DNA from: Paenibacillus sp. SYP-B3998
Lineage (GTDB): Bacteria; Bacillota; Bacilli; Paenibacillales; NBRC-103111
DNA length: 64,000 nt
Assembly: GCF_010820665.1 (NCBI RefSeq)
Contig: NZ_JAAIKC010000001.1
Coordinates: forward strand, 310,001 to 374,000
Direction: 5' to 3'
Shown here: positions 25,021-33,794 of the stretch, piece after piece
Layout of the letters: each line of letters starts with the position of its first letter
Position numbering within the stretch: position 1 is the stretch's first letter
Translations under genes and position numbers: made by a program
Notes under the pieces: model-generated
Databases searched by the model: none
What the model saw: the letters and a program-made list of their open reading frames with translations, nothing else
What the model was told of the DNA's origin: nothing

Positions 25021-25438
25021 CTCCTGTTGTGTAGTACTTTAAATATAAAGGTTCCTGTAAGGGTAAGGTCAATCAATACAGATAAATTTTCTTTAATTAT
25101 TTATAATTTACGTCATACATACAATATTGAATCTGTCTTCCAAATTAACAAGGTTTTTAAATGTTCCAATAATATAGACCAAGAATAGCCTCCACTTTGT
25201 TTAATTAGATTATGTAGACACAGCACGAAGATTCACAGCACATCAATTTCTGATATTTTTCACTCACACTGCCCTTGGAGTGTGGGAAACGAAAATGGCC
25301 GTCAGACTAAGTTTCCAACTTTTTCTAAATGGTAAATTCTAGTGGTTCCAGACTTTAACTTTTTCGTCCTTATCACTTATCGAGGCAAATCCAGTTAAAT
25401 CAACAAAAATGGTTCCCCACTTTTATATCACCTAACAT
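25021..25438. other. Intergenic between MerR gene and istB
   Basis: The part next to istB (25310-25438) has spaced GGTTCC motifs (reverse GGAACC) like those near 21760, as in IS21-family end regions, but no clear TGTATNTGTNAACT terminus here. The MerR-proximal part holds its promoter region, with no obvious operator read. No gene seen. Confidence 0.45.
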
Positions 25439-26218
25439 TTAATTTAATTGCTGAGTTTGCAGCCACTCCTTCGTTTCCTTTAACCGGTACGAATTTCCGT
25501 TCATATTCACAAGGTAGGATTGGTGGGTCAAACGGTCTATCATCGCAGCGGTCATGACTGGATCACGGAAAATTTCACCCCAACGCTCAAAAGATAAGTT
25601 CGTCGTGATGATCGTAGATTTTCGGCCTGCACGAAGGGACAGATGGGTAAATAACAACTCGGAGCCCTCCTTGTCAAAAGAGATATAGCCCATTTCATCG
25701 GCAATGACCAGGTCATACTTTTCGAACCGGTTCTGGAAGGCCCGCAGCGTTTGCTGGGAGCGGCATTCCTTGATCTGGTTAATGAGCAAAGGGACGGTGG
25801 TAAACCACACTTTATACCCTTCTTGGCAAGCCCTCAGGCCCAACCCGATCCCAATATGGCTTTTCCCGGTCCCGGGATTTCCGGACAAAATGACGTTTCG
25901 CCCTTCTGCGATGAAGGTTAAGGACTGGAGGTGCTTTAGCTTTTTCTGGGCATCCTCAGGCAAATCCTTCAGGGACAGGTCCTCCAAATATTTCTTGTGG
26001 GTAAATTGGGCGAGGCGAATGCGGCTGGTACGCGCGGCCTCCACCCGGGCATCACACTCTTTCTGTAACAAGAGTGCCAAAAATTCCTCATAGCACAGGT
26101 CCAGTTGGTTCGCTTCTTGTACGTGCGTTTCCAAATGCTGGGCCATCATGGGCAGCCTCAATTCCTTGCTGTAGGCGGCCACTTTTTCCATCCACGCTTT
26201 GCGTGACAGTTGGCTCAT
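25439..26218 (-). CDS. istB: IS21-family helper ATPase IstB
   Basis: The 259-aa DnaC-like AAA+ ATPase has Walker A NPGTGKSHI and Walker B YDLVIADEMGYISF, then STIITTNLSFERWGEIF (sensor region). An N-terminal helical domain (SRKAWMEKVAAYSKELRLPM) contacts IstA. It delivers the transposase to target DNA. Its ATG overlaps the istA stop by four bases. Full length and intact. Confidence 0.95.
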   Translation of the reverse strand: MSQLSRKAWMEKVAAYSKELRLPMMAQHLETHVQEANQLDLCYEEFLALLLQKECDARVEAARTSRIRLAQFTHKKYLEDLSLKDLPEDAQKKLKHLQSLTFIAEGRNVILSGNPGTGKSHIGIGLGLRACQEGYKVWFTTVPLLINQIKECRSQQTLRAFQNRFEKYDLVIADEMGYISFDKEGSELLFTHLSLRAGRKSTIITTNLSFERWGEIFRDPVMTAAMIDRLTHQSYLVNMNGNSYRLKETKEWLQTQQLN

Positions 26219-27804
26219 GCAACGGCCTCCTTGGGCGGTACAGGCTGGGTTTGGAACAGTTCGTCATACAGGCGTAGATGTTGCTGGGCATGCGCCTCAA
26301 TGTCTTGGGACTCTTGTGAGGACAAGGCTTGTGGCGGCAGGACTTCCCGTGCCCTGGCACACAACGCCTTAATTTTATCGGTAGTTACGTGGCTCGGATG
26401 GATCCGGCACAGCTCTGCCACACTATGCTCCACCTCCACGAGGGTAACTCCATCTGCCATCATTTGCAGGAGCTCTACAAAATCTTTCTCCCGTCTGGTA
26501 TAATAGGTTTCATAGATGTTTTTCCATTTTGTTTGTGCCTGCTGCAGTGCCGTGCTACCGGCCAATGCACCAGGTTTTTTCTTTAGGGTTTCGAGGTAAT
26601 GGCTAAGCTCCAAACGCCATTCGTGGCACCCCACAAGCCGGGCATGTTCTGCGACTTGCCTACCGTCATGGAAGCATTGGATCCGGCCTGAATAGACCTT
26701 GATCGCTAATTGGCCGACGAAATGATCCGGTACGGAGTAATGGTTCTGGTCAACAATGACGGTTGCATACTTATCCACACGGGCGAAAAAGCTGCGTGAC
26801 GCATCGAATAGGGGCATCTTCGGCAACAGGCAAGAACGTTCTTCTTCCAGGCAGGCTTCTGCGCTTTTCCCTTCGCGGCTATCCTGGGGTTTACCATTTA
26901 GCTTCCCACAGACCGCAAGCAAGTAAGCGTTCGCTTCCTCCAAGGTATCAAATGTATCCCGAACCGAGAAGGCTTTACGGCGGGCCACTTCCACCGTGCG
27001 TTCTACGTGCCCTTTTTCATTTCCACTGCGGACATTACAGAACCGGAACTGGAATCCGTAATAAATAGAAAGCTGCAAAAGCGCTTCCGTCGGTTCTTTC
27101 TCTGCCCCTATAAAGCTTTTGACGGCGACTTTCATGTTGTCATAGACCAGGGTTTGGTGCACGCCACCTACATGCTCGAAGAACCGGGCATGGGCTTCCT
27201 GGAAGCATTCTGTCTTTTGTTTAGTGAACAAGCAGGCATACCGGTAGTTGCCATAGGCGGTTGTGAAGGCAGCCATTTGGAACGTGCGAAGAGTGCCGCC
27301 AATGGTTAATTTAACCTCTCCCCAGTCGAATTCACACACGTCCCCAAGCTCGTAGGATGCTTTAATAAACGCTTCTTTAGGCTGCTGTTCCAGGCTGCGG
27401 ACCACACGGAGTACCGTACTGTAGCTGATGTCCATCCCTTCTGCTTCCATCGCTTCAAAGATATCCACAGGCTTTTTCTGCTGCTTGCGTTGCCCCTTAT
27501 TCCGTTTCTCTTCATTTTCATCCAAATGCTCTTGGATCTTTTGCTCCATGGATTCGGTTAGCTTTCGCTTAGGACGGTTGCCTACTTGGTATTTCGGTGC
27601 TGCCGTTAACGATTCAATTAACGCTTCGATTTCAACGGAAGAACTCCCCTCCGCCAAAAGCTGCCGCCTTCTTTCTTCATATTTTTTAATGTGCTTGCCT
27701 ACCGTTTCCCGGTTCATTCCCACTGATCTTGCAATGGCTCTGCAGGACATTCCCTCCTGCGTGTGCTTCATGATGATCTGCTGCATGATGTTCATTTGGA
27801 TCAT
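26215..27804 (-). CDS. istA: IS21-family transposase IstA
   Basis: The 529-aa transposase has an N-terminal HTH (GMSCRAIARSVGMNRETVGK), an rve/RNase H-like core with CEFDWGEVKL (first Asp), VYDNMKVAV (second Asp) and GNEKGHVERTVE (catalytic Glu), and a C-terminal beta-rich domain. GGTAGGAGAG precedes the ATG. GC content is higher than the flanking toxin modules, consistent with arrival from elsewhere. All catalytic residues are visible, so the element may be active. Confidence 0.95.
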   Translation of the reverse strand: MIQMNIMQQIIMKHTQEGMSCRAIARSVGMNRETVGKHIKKYEERRRQLLAEGSSSVEIEALIESLTAAPKYQVGNRPKRKLTESMEQKIQEHLDENEEKRNKGQRKQQKKPVDIFEAMEAEGMDISYSTVLRVVRSLEQQPKEAFIKASYELGDVCEFDWGEVKLTIGGTLRTFQMAAFTTAYGNYRYACLFTKQKTECFQEAHARFFEHVGGVHQTLVYDNMKVAVKSFIGAEKEPTEALLQLSIYYGFQFRFCNVRSGNEKGHVERTVEVARRKAFSVRDTFDTLEEANAYLLAVCGKLNGKPQDSREGKSAEACLEEERSCLLPKMPLFDASRSFFARVDKYATVIVDQNHYSVPDHFVGQLAIKVYSGRIQCFHDGRQVAEHARLVGCHEWRLELSHYLETLKKKPGALAGSTALQQAQTKWKNIYETYYTRREKDFVELLQMMADGVTLVEVEHSVAELCRIHPSHVTTDKIKALCARAREVLPPQALSSQESQDIEAHAQQHLRLYDELFQTQPVPPKEAVA

Positions 27805-27905
27805 TCTCTCCTACCCCCAACCTGTCTCTGATCTACAGGTTGGTTTATCGGTTGTGGCTGGTTTTTCAATGACTCCGCTGGCCTACTTTTAAGTTAACAG
27901 ATACA

Positions 27906-28123
27906 ATGATGGTGAAGTTGTCAATTCTTTAAACAAGGTATCTCCAGAATATTGGAAAGGAAATATAGGATTACTCGATGATCTTTTGGAAACTCTTAAT
28001 AGAACAAATACATCAAAGAAAGAAAAGTTGCTTACTTTTAATGACGAAATTGAAGAAGATGAGTATTATTCTATGCTAGAATCCACAATAAGATATTTAC
28101 AAGAAATGAGAAATGAGAAATGA
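27906..28123 (+). pseudogene. CDI-type immunity gene, 3' part
   Basis: Starts with the right target duplication ATGATGGT; from 27914 it encodes EVVNSLNKVSPEYWKGNIGL to YLQEMRNEK. It is in phase with the 5' part at 21408-21653 when the island and one 8-bp copy are removed. The stop lies inside a 7-bp tandem repeat. Confidence 0.8.
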
Positions 28124-28147
28124 GAAATAAGAAATAAGATATAAGAT
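28106..28147 (+). repeat. Heptamer tandem repeat at the immunity gene end
   Basis: Six units: ATGAGAA three times, then ATAAGAA, then ATAAGAT twice. The TGA stop of the split immunity gene lies in the third unit. Confidence 0.85.
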
Positions 28148-28157
28148 ATAATGATCT

Positions 28158-28201
28158 ACCGCCTTGCAACCATCGCTTGGCGGTTTTTTTGTCCGCCGCT
28201 G
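28158..28201 (+). terminator. Hairpin repeat R7
   Basis: ACCGCC/GGCGGT stem, loop ACCAT, seven T residues, then CCGCCGCTG. Closes the split Ntox28-like/immunity module. Confidence 0.82.
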
Positions 28202-28244
28202 TATCGCTACATTAATTTTTAGAATAATATCTGGAAAATAGTTA

Positions 28245-28298
28245 TTGCGTAAATTACGCAATGGTGTTATATTCTTAACGAAGTGCGTAATTTACGCA
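28245..28298 (+). promoter_or_regulatory. Promoter with twin 15-bp palindromic operators
   Basis: TGCGTAAATTACGCA (28246-28260) and TGCGTAATTTACGCA (28284-28298) are palindromes centred 38 bp apart. The first overlaps a -35 (TTGCGT, 28245-28250) and the second lies just past the expected start from the -10 TATATT (28268-28273, 17-base spacer). This is the arrangement expected for autorepression by the XRE protein encoded next. Confidence 0.72.
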
Positions 28299-28317
28299 TA
28301 ACGACTGGAGGATAGTC

Positions 28318-29058
28318 ATGACAGGATTTGAGTTTATCGCGAAGGCATTTAAAGCATCATATACCGATATTGCCAAGAGACTTAATATGACCCCTTCGGC
28401 TATAGCAGATTGGGCAAGTGGCAGAAGACCGATTCCCAAGGATAAGCTTCCTCTGGTATCCAAGTTGTTCAGAATTGATGAAGAATACTTTAAGAAAAAA
28501 GAGTTGACTGAAGTAGAGAAAATTAAAATCGAGATTAATTATCTGGAAAGATTATCAAAACGAGATACAGAGCAAATTCCCGATACTTACACAGACGATG
28601 AAGGCAATCAGCATGAGACTTATTTTTGGTACAATCCGCATGAAGGAGAACTGCGTTACAAGTATGAGGAGTTAGCATATGAAGAATTAGTTTTACGGAT
28701 AAAACGAATCCTTACGCATGATTTTGCTTTGGATATGGAATATCAACGTACCAGAAATCATTTTCACGTTGTTAAAGAGCTTACAGAATTACTAGATCAA
28801 GACGATGGCACAGTTGGGATTATGGAATTTGAGGATATCTCAAAGGAAGAAGCACAACGCAGAAGAAATCTCGCTGATAGGGTGAATTCGATAAGTAGAA
28901 TGTTGTATTTCTTAAATGGTGGAAAGTTACATGCGTTTGGAAAAATAGATGAGTTTGATGAGGAATTATTCAAGTTACTTCGTAAATTCAAGATTATCGA
29001 TACGAAGTTACCTAAAAAATTGAAAGAACTTGATGACCCCTTTGATCATCGCTTATGA
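28318..29058 (+). CDS. XRE-family transcriptional regulator with long C-terminal domain
   Basis: The 246-aa protein has an N-terminal HTH (SYTDIAKRLNMTPSAIADWA; SGRRPIPKDKLPLVSKLFRI). Residues ~80-246 are an acidic helical region of unknown role (YFWYNPHEGELRYKYEELAY; SRMLYFLNGGKLHAF). GGAGG precedes the ATG, which lies 20 bases after the second palindrome. It sits alone between hairpin repeats R7 and R8, so it occupies a module slot without a toxin. Either it is a regulator captured by the locus or its C-terminal domain has a module-specific role. Confidence 0.75.
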   Translation: MTGFEFIAKAFKASYTDIAKRLNMTPSAIADWASGRRPIPKDKLPLVSKLFRIDEEYFKKKELTEVEKIKIEINYLERLSKRDTEQIPDTYTDDEGNQHETYFWYNPHEGELRYKYEELAYEELVLRIKRILTHDFALDMEYQRTRNHFHVVKELTELLDQDDGTVGIMEFEDISKEEAQRRRNLADRVNSISRMLYFLNGGKLHAFGKIDEFDEELFKLLRKFKIIDTKLPKKLKELDDPFDHRL

Positions 29059-29152
29059 ATATTTTGCTAATAGATTAGCATTACAATCATAAAGATTGAA
29101 AAGATTAAATGGTTGTATGACGCACAGACAGTAGTATTTATACCATGGCCCC

Positions 29153-29187
29153 AACCGCCTTGCGAATATCGCAGGGTGGTTTTTTTG
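29153..29187 (+). terminator. Hairpin repeat R8
   Basis: ACCGCC/GGTGGT stem with one G-T pair, AATATCGC loop region and seven T residues. This is the last copy in the window; no further copy was seen to the right. Confidence 0.75.
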
Positions 29188-29479
29188 CAAAGGAGTGGCG
29201 TTAAAGCCACATTTATACGCTTTAGATACTAGGAGCCTTGCGTTCAGTTTACCTTCTTCACAGATAGGCGTATTACAAGAATTACAAACGAGGGCACCTT
29301 CAATGGGTGTCCAAATACAACAGAGGGAATGTGTAAGTATAACCCATAATTCGACATCATTCTGGGATTTATCACCAATTTGGAGAAGATACCACTTTTT
29401 AGGTATGGAAGCATATGGGATTACACCCTAAAATCACAAGTGAGCCACAATTACTTTTATTTAGAAAAGGAATGATTCG
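29188..29479. other. Intergenic before the LamG-like giant gene
   Basis: A GTG-started 78-codon frame (29195-29431) has AAAGGA almost touching it and no recognisable features, so it is not called. AAAAGGAATGATTCG before 29480 is the ribosome site of the next gene. No clear promoter was identified. Confidence 0.4.
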
Positions 29480-32400
29480 ATGTATTTAAAATTAGGGGAA
29501 CACGGTTATGTTGAGTGCGGAGGTCGGCCAGAACTAAGCTTTGAGGGGTTTCGCAACTACACTTTCGCTGCTTGGATCAGAATGAATGAACATGGACAAG
29601 GTGGAACATTATGGGCTAAGTCGGACAGTGTGTCTGATGTCGAATACCTCGTATATATTGACGGAAACACTCGCAAGGTAAATGCCTATCGCAATGTAGA
29701 GGACTGGGTGGCTGTCAGTGAAACCATTTTGCAACCCAACCAATGGTATCATATTGCGACTACCTATGAGGCACCGATCAGCGGCCCTTGGCCTCAACGT
29801 TTTCCGAGCCGTCTGTACATTAACGGCGTGCTTGAGGGAGAGATGTATTCTACGTCGATCCCTGGATATAAACATTCACCATTCATGATCGGCGCAGGGT
29901 ACAACGCCAATGGTCAACATGCAAGCTTCGGAGGAGATATACGCGAGCTGCGCGTTTGGGACGCGGCATTAACGAAAGAAGAAATTCGGCAGGAGATGGA
30001 ATCATCCGTACCCATACATCAAGGCATTGTTAGTTGGTTTAACTTTCAGAAAGCGACCGGTCCGCAAGAGGCAGGCGTGCATTTAGGCGGTGGCGCTTCG
30101 CTTTTCGATGACAGCCCCATGATTACACTGTCCAATCAATCTCAAATTACGCAGCACTATTGGACCTCATTCTATGAACCGTTAACCGAGGCGGAATCGA
30201 ATCAAATCGTTGGAGAAATTGAACCGGATGGCAGCCTTGCATTTTACACAAGCTTATCCAACCCGATTCAACCTGAAGCAAATGGACTAACCTTCCGTAT
30301 TCGCGAGGAAAGCAATGGCACGGGTTGGATGGAAGAAAATTTACATATTCCAGCTATTTCAACAAAGTTGTATTATAGCAAAAATAGCGGATCAGAAGGA
30401 CATGAACTTGTAACACTCGGTCAGACTACTAATAACCTACGCGAGTTAGCAGTATGGAGCGTACATCATCAAGAGGGTACCGTGTCCAAGCGGGTGTCTA
30501 CGCTGATTAACAGTAAGTTCGAGCAATTATACTCGCATACGCACGAAGGCTCGCATCAAACGATCGTTTACCTATATGCTGAACAACTTCGTAGACTTAT
30601 AGGGTATGACATGGAAAGCATGCGATATTTTGAAATGATTTTGAATGAAGAATTGGGCTCTTTCATTGAACGCCAAGAACCTGAGTATTATGTGGAACCT
30701 AAACAAGGAATATCACCAGATTTTTATTATCTATCTAAGCAAGGCCGCTTGTATGCAATTCTTGAGCTTAACAACGCTCCGGATATTATATTGGATCAAG
30801 CCCAGATCCTGCTTCCGTGTCAAGGAATTCGGAGTGGTGCTGTAATCGAAGATTATGAGCAAAATATTCATATGTTCATGATCGACTCAAACGGACAGCT
30901 ACAGTACGGTAAAGGTAAATTCGAGCAATTTATGCATCACCCGGATCAAACTAGTTGGACGCCGCTCTTTGATCGAACGTTTAAGAGCGTACAGGGGGCT
31001 ATCGTAGATAAAAGAATCGAGCTCTTTTTAACAACAGAGACTGATGAACTACAGTACGCATCGTATGACTTTGCAGAGTGGGAACTTCCTGCTTACGTAG
31101 GAGTCCCTTGCAGTTCATTAATTGTTTGCCCTTCTTGGAACGGGGAAACGAACTTGCTAGCATTGAAAGAAAAGGAAATCCACCGAGTCCGTCGCAATCG
31201 CAACACAGGATACTGGAGCTCAGACAGAATCCGTCTTGAAGCGAAGGTAAAAGCGGCGCAGGAGTTTCTGTCGTACTCCACGCAGATTTTCGTTGTTGAT
31301 CAGGATGACAATCCTTTGGCAAATGAAATGATCGAAATCGAGGCAGAAAAAGATACGCTCCTGCTGGTTAACCAAAAAAGGCATCTGTTGCGATCAGGTG
31401 GGAAATTGACAGTGCCAACGTTGATGGACGGTACCATCTCGATCATCCTGCAAGCGGAATCGTTATATACATTCGCTCTTAAAGCAAGACCTGTTCGTAG
31501 ACCCGAAGTAGAGATGGTTATTGACCCGCATCAGGATATAAAACGTAGATTATCGGCTCTAACAACGGATGATCTGATGCAAGCAAAGGAAAACGGCGTG
31601 TATCTTGTTCCTGATCAATACCGAAATACGGAGGCGTTGCAGCAGGTCGTTCAAGGTGTACAAAATTGTATCACAATCGCTAATCAGCCTCCATCAGCCA
31701 ATATCGCTTCTAATACTAGACTGCATGGAGAAATTCAAAGCTTAGAGAACTCCTTTCCCTTTGTTGTGTTTGATTTTACAAATATGACTTCAAACGAATT
31801 CTCCAACATCCCGCTAGCGACGAGAAACGAGACAAACCTGCTCGGCGGGTTCTGGGATTGGATTTGGAGTGCTGGGCAATTTGTTGCAAGTGTTGTGAAA
31901 AAGGCAGTACAAGTTACCAAAATGATCGTCGAGAAAGTTGTCGATGCCGTAAAAGCCACCTTCACGGCTATTGTTGATGGCATCAAAAGAAGCATTCAAG
32001 TCGTCTTTGAGCACGTTGGGCAAGTGGTTGATGCCATTGCAGGAATATTCAATACGATTGGCGTGAAAGCCAAGCAATTGATCCAATACGTCGCTGACAA
32101 AATCGGTTGGAGTGATATTATAAAGGCAAAGGATACGTATAAAAGTTACTTGACTGGCTATTTCGATTCCATGGGTACCATGATCGAAGTTTTTCAAGAC
32201 AAGGCGGATTATTTATGGAAGACGCTGGATGACTATCGCGCAGAGGGCTTCCGCAAATTGAAGGAACAACCCTATTATGCAAATACGAATAAGCTCAAAG
32301 AAGAGCAATCTAAATACAAGTTAATTCAAAGAGACAATCGCTTCGCGCTCATAATGAATCCACTTATGGGGATGTTGGGCACAAATAATGAACAAATAAA

Positions 32401-33745
32401 CCCGAATGAGCGATGGAATGATGTGAACAGTGACTTGCAGGCGGATACATTAAGTGACTCCGGTGCAACCATCTTGGATAAATTGAAATCTTCCATTAAA
32501 GAGATCAAGGAGGATTCAAGCTTTGAGGATTTGAAGTCGAGAGTTTCCCAAATTGCTTCCAATCCCTCTCGCCTGTATACAGAAGGTGTCTCCTTACTTG
32601 TGGACATAACTGACCTCATTTTATCGGCAACAGTGAAAGGCGCTAAGGTTGCCACGAATGTGCTATTCGATGTGCTGAGAGATATTGTCGGCGCATTGGC
32701 TGATGTCCTGAAGATGGAGCTGCAAATTCCAGTAGTATCTGATCTGTATGAGTTTATAACCGGCTCAAAGCTTACCTTGATCGATCTATTATCGCTTGTG
32801 ATGGCAATCTGTTTGAACATTTTCGACGGACTTTTCAATATTTCCGTGAATTACGACAAGATGTTCCAATTGAGAGATAAATTCACCAAATCATACTTCT
32901 CTAATGGCGTTCGCGGCATTCAGTCTGTGAATACAACCCAGGTGGATCCCATAGAAGAACTCGATCAGGATCTCATCCAAATCAATAAGTATATGCAAGT
33001 CGGTGGATTCGCATGGATTACAATTTCAGACACGGTGAGTCTCCTCTCAAGCATGGTCAAGGTGGGAAGGATTAATAAATTCTCGAAGAAACCGATGGAT
33101 ACCTCGAAGTATCCGAACTGGAATAACATGACACAATCTGAGAGAACGAAGGCCAAATTAAAACAGATCAGCGAAGATATGAATCAAGATAGTACGATGG
33201 GCGCATTTGATTTTTTAAATTTGTTTTTTAGCTTTGCCCCGCTCCTTCGTACAGCACTGATTCCGCCAGTATGGTTCAGCGAGTTTGGTAAAGAGTGGCG
33301 CAGAGGCTGGGCTAATGCTGCGGGCATTTGCATCTGGGGGTTGCAAACCATATTTGCTCTCGGGTCTGTCCTATGTGGTTCAATCTGGATTATTGTGTCC
33401 AAAGCGATGAAATACTTTAACGTCAATCTACGGGGTGGTTTGCGTGCATTCACTGATAAGATCAGTCCTTATGTAGTGATATTTTTCCAGGTTTTAACGA
33501 CGCTATCGAGTTTGAGCTTTGCGATAATTTCCTGCTGTGCCCCAAAGGATAGCAATAACAATCCGAATGGGGTCGCAATTGCGAACAATTTCGTCATTTT
33601 CGCGAGCTATGGCTTCGGTACAACGGCGACGATACTCGGACTATCAAAGTCCAATATTTATGTAGCTGCTGCGGCAGCCGCTTGCACGGGTCTCATGGTT
33701 CTGTCGGATGGAACATCGCTCGGGTTGACAGCAGCACAACTATAA
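29480..33745 (+). CDS. Giant LamG-like protein with helical and membrane-like C-terminus
   Basis: The 1421-aa protein lacks a classical signal peptide. Residues ~1-190 form a LamG/concanavalin-like jelly roll (FRNYTFAAWIRMNEHGQGGT; PNQWYHIATTYE; GDIRELRVWDAALTKEEIRQ). Residues ~200-620 look beta-rich and repeated. Residues ~780-930 are long amphipathic helices (VVKKAVQVTKMIVEKVVDAV) and ~1080-1421 contain several hydrophobic helices (LIDLLSLVMAICLNIFDGLF; FVIFASYGFGTTATILGL). This lectin-like head, amphipathic middle and membrane-type end could suit a pore-forming or membrane-inserting protein, but no family is recognised. The next gene encodes an SLH-domain fragment 50 bases away. Confidence 0.6.
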   Translation: MYLKLGEHGYVECGGRPELSFEGFRNYTFAAWIRMNEHGQGGTLWAKSDSVSDVEYLVYIDGNTRKVNAYRNVEDWVAVSETILQPNQWYHIATTYEAPISGPWPQRFPSRLYINGVLEGEMYSTSIPGYKHSPFMIGAGYNANGQHASFGGDIRELRVWDAALTKEEIRQEMESSVPIHQGIVSWFNFQKATGPQEAGVHLGGGASLFDDSPMITLSNQSQITQHYWTSFYEPLTEAESNQIVGEIEPDGSLAFYTSLSNPIQPEANGLTFRIREESNGTGWMEENLHIPAISTKLYYSKNSGSEGHELVTLGQTTNNLRELAVWSVHHQEGTVSKRVSTLINSKFEQLYSHTHEGSHQTIVYLYAEQLRRLIGYDMESMRYFEMILNEELGSFIERQEPEYYVEPKQGISPDFYYLSKQGRLYAILELNNAPDIILDQAQILLPCQGIRSGAVIEDYEQNIHMFMIDSNGQLQYGKGKFEQFMHHPDQTSWTPLFDRTFKSVQGAIVDKRIELFLTTETDELQYASYDFAEWELPAYVGVPCSSLIVCPSWNGETNLLALKEKEIHRVRRNRNTGYWSSDRIRLEAKVKAAQEFLSYSTQIFVVDQDDNPLANEMIEIEAEKDTLLLVNQKRHLLRSGGKLTVPTLMDGTISIILQAESLYTFALKARPVRRPEVEMVIDPHQDIKRRLSALTTDDLMQAKENGVYLVPDQYRNTEALQQVVQGVQNCITIANQPPSANIASNTRLHGEIQSLENSFPFVVFDFTNMTSNEFSNIPLATRNETNLLGGFWDWIWSAGQFVASVVKKAVQVTKMIVEKVVDAVKATFTAIVDGIKRSIQVVFEHVGQVVDAIAGIFNTIGVKAKQLIQYVADKIGWSDIIKAKDTYKSYLTGYFDSMGTMIEVFQDKADYLWKTLDDYRAEGFRKLKEQPYYANTNKLKEEQSKYKLIQRDNRFALIMNPLMGMLGTNNEQINPNERWNDVNSDLQADTLSDSGATILDKLKSSIKEIKEDSSFEDLKSRVSQIASNPSRLYTEGVSLLVDITDLILSATVKGAKVATNVLFDVLRDIVGALADVLKMELQIPVVSDLYEFITGSKLTLIDLLSLVMAICLNIFDGLFNISVNYDKMFQLRDKFTKSYFSNGVRGIQSVNTTQVDPIEELDQDLIQINKYMQVGGFAWITISDTVSLLSSMVKVGRINKFSKKPMDTSKYPNWNNMTQSERTKAKLKQISEDMNQDSTMGAFDFLNLFFSFAPLLRTALIPPVWFSEFGKEWRRGWANAAGICIWGLQTIFALGSVLCGSIWIIVSKAMKYFNVNLRGGLRAFTDKISPYVVIFFQVLTTLSSLSFAIISCCAPKDSNNNPNGVAIANNFVIFASYGFGTTATILGLSKSNIYVAAAAAACTGLMVLSDGTSLGLTAAQL

Positions 33746-33794
33746 GCCTATTTGATGTCGTAATTTCATTCAGACGCGAATTGATAAAACGATC

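Larger units (their letters stand above)
21654..27905 (-). mobile_element. IS21-bounded island with passenger genes
   Basis: The left end starts TGTATTTGTCAACTGAAAAT and the right end, read on the reverse strand, starts TGTATCTGTTAACTTAAAAG. Both continue to a shared AGTCATT, then AAAAACCAGCCAC about 40 bases in. The ends are inverted and flanked by an 8-bp direct repeat. istA and istB lie at the right. Between istB and the left end are about 3.7 kb of unrelated genes and fragments: XRE, TetR, DUF2269, a transposase remnant, a methyltransferase-like gene and a MerR regulator. It is either one IS21 element that carried cargo or a composite of two copies with the left one eroded. Confidence 0.8.

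Noticed and set aside
28106-28147. CRISPR-like array
   Set aside because: Units are 7 bp with no spacers; it is a simple tandem repeat. No CRISPR array or cas gene is seen in the window.
29195-29431. 78-codon GTG-started frame
   Set aside because: The only ribosome-like sequence touches the start codon, and the product shows no recognisable features.
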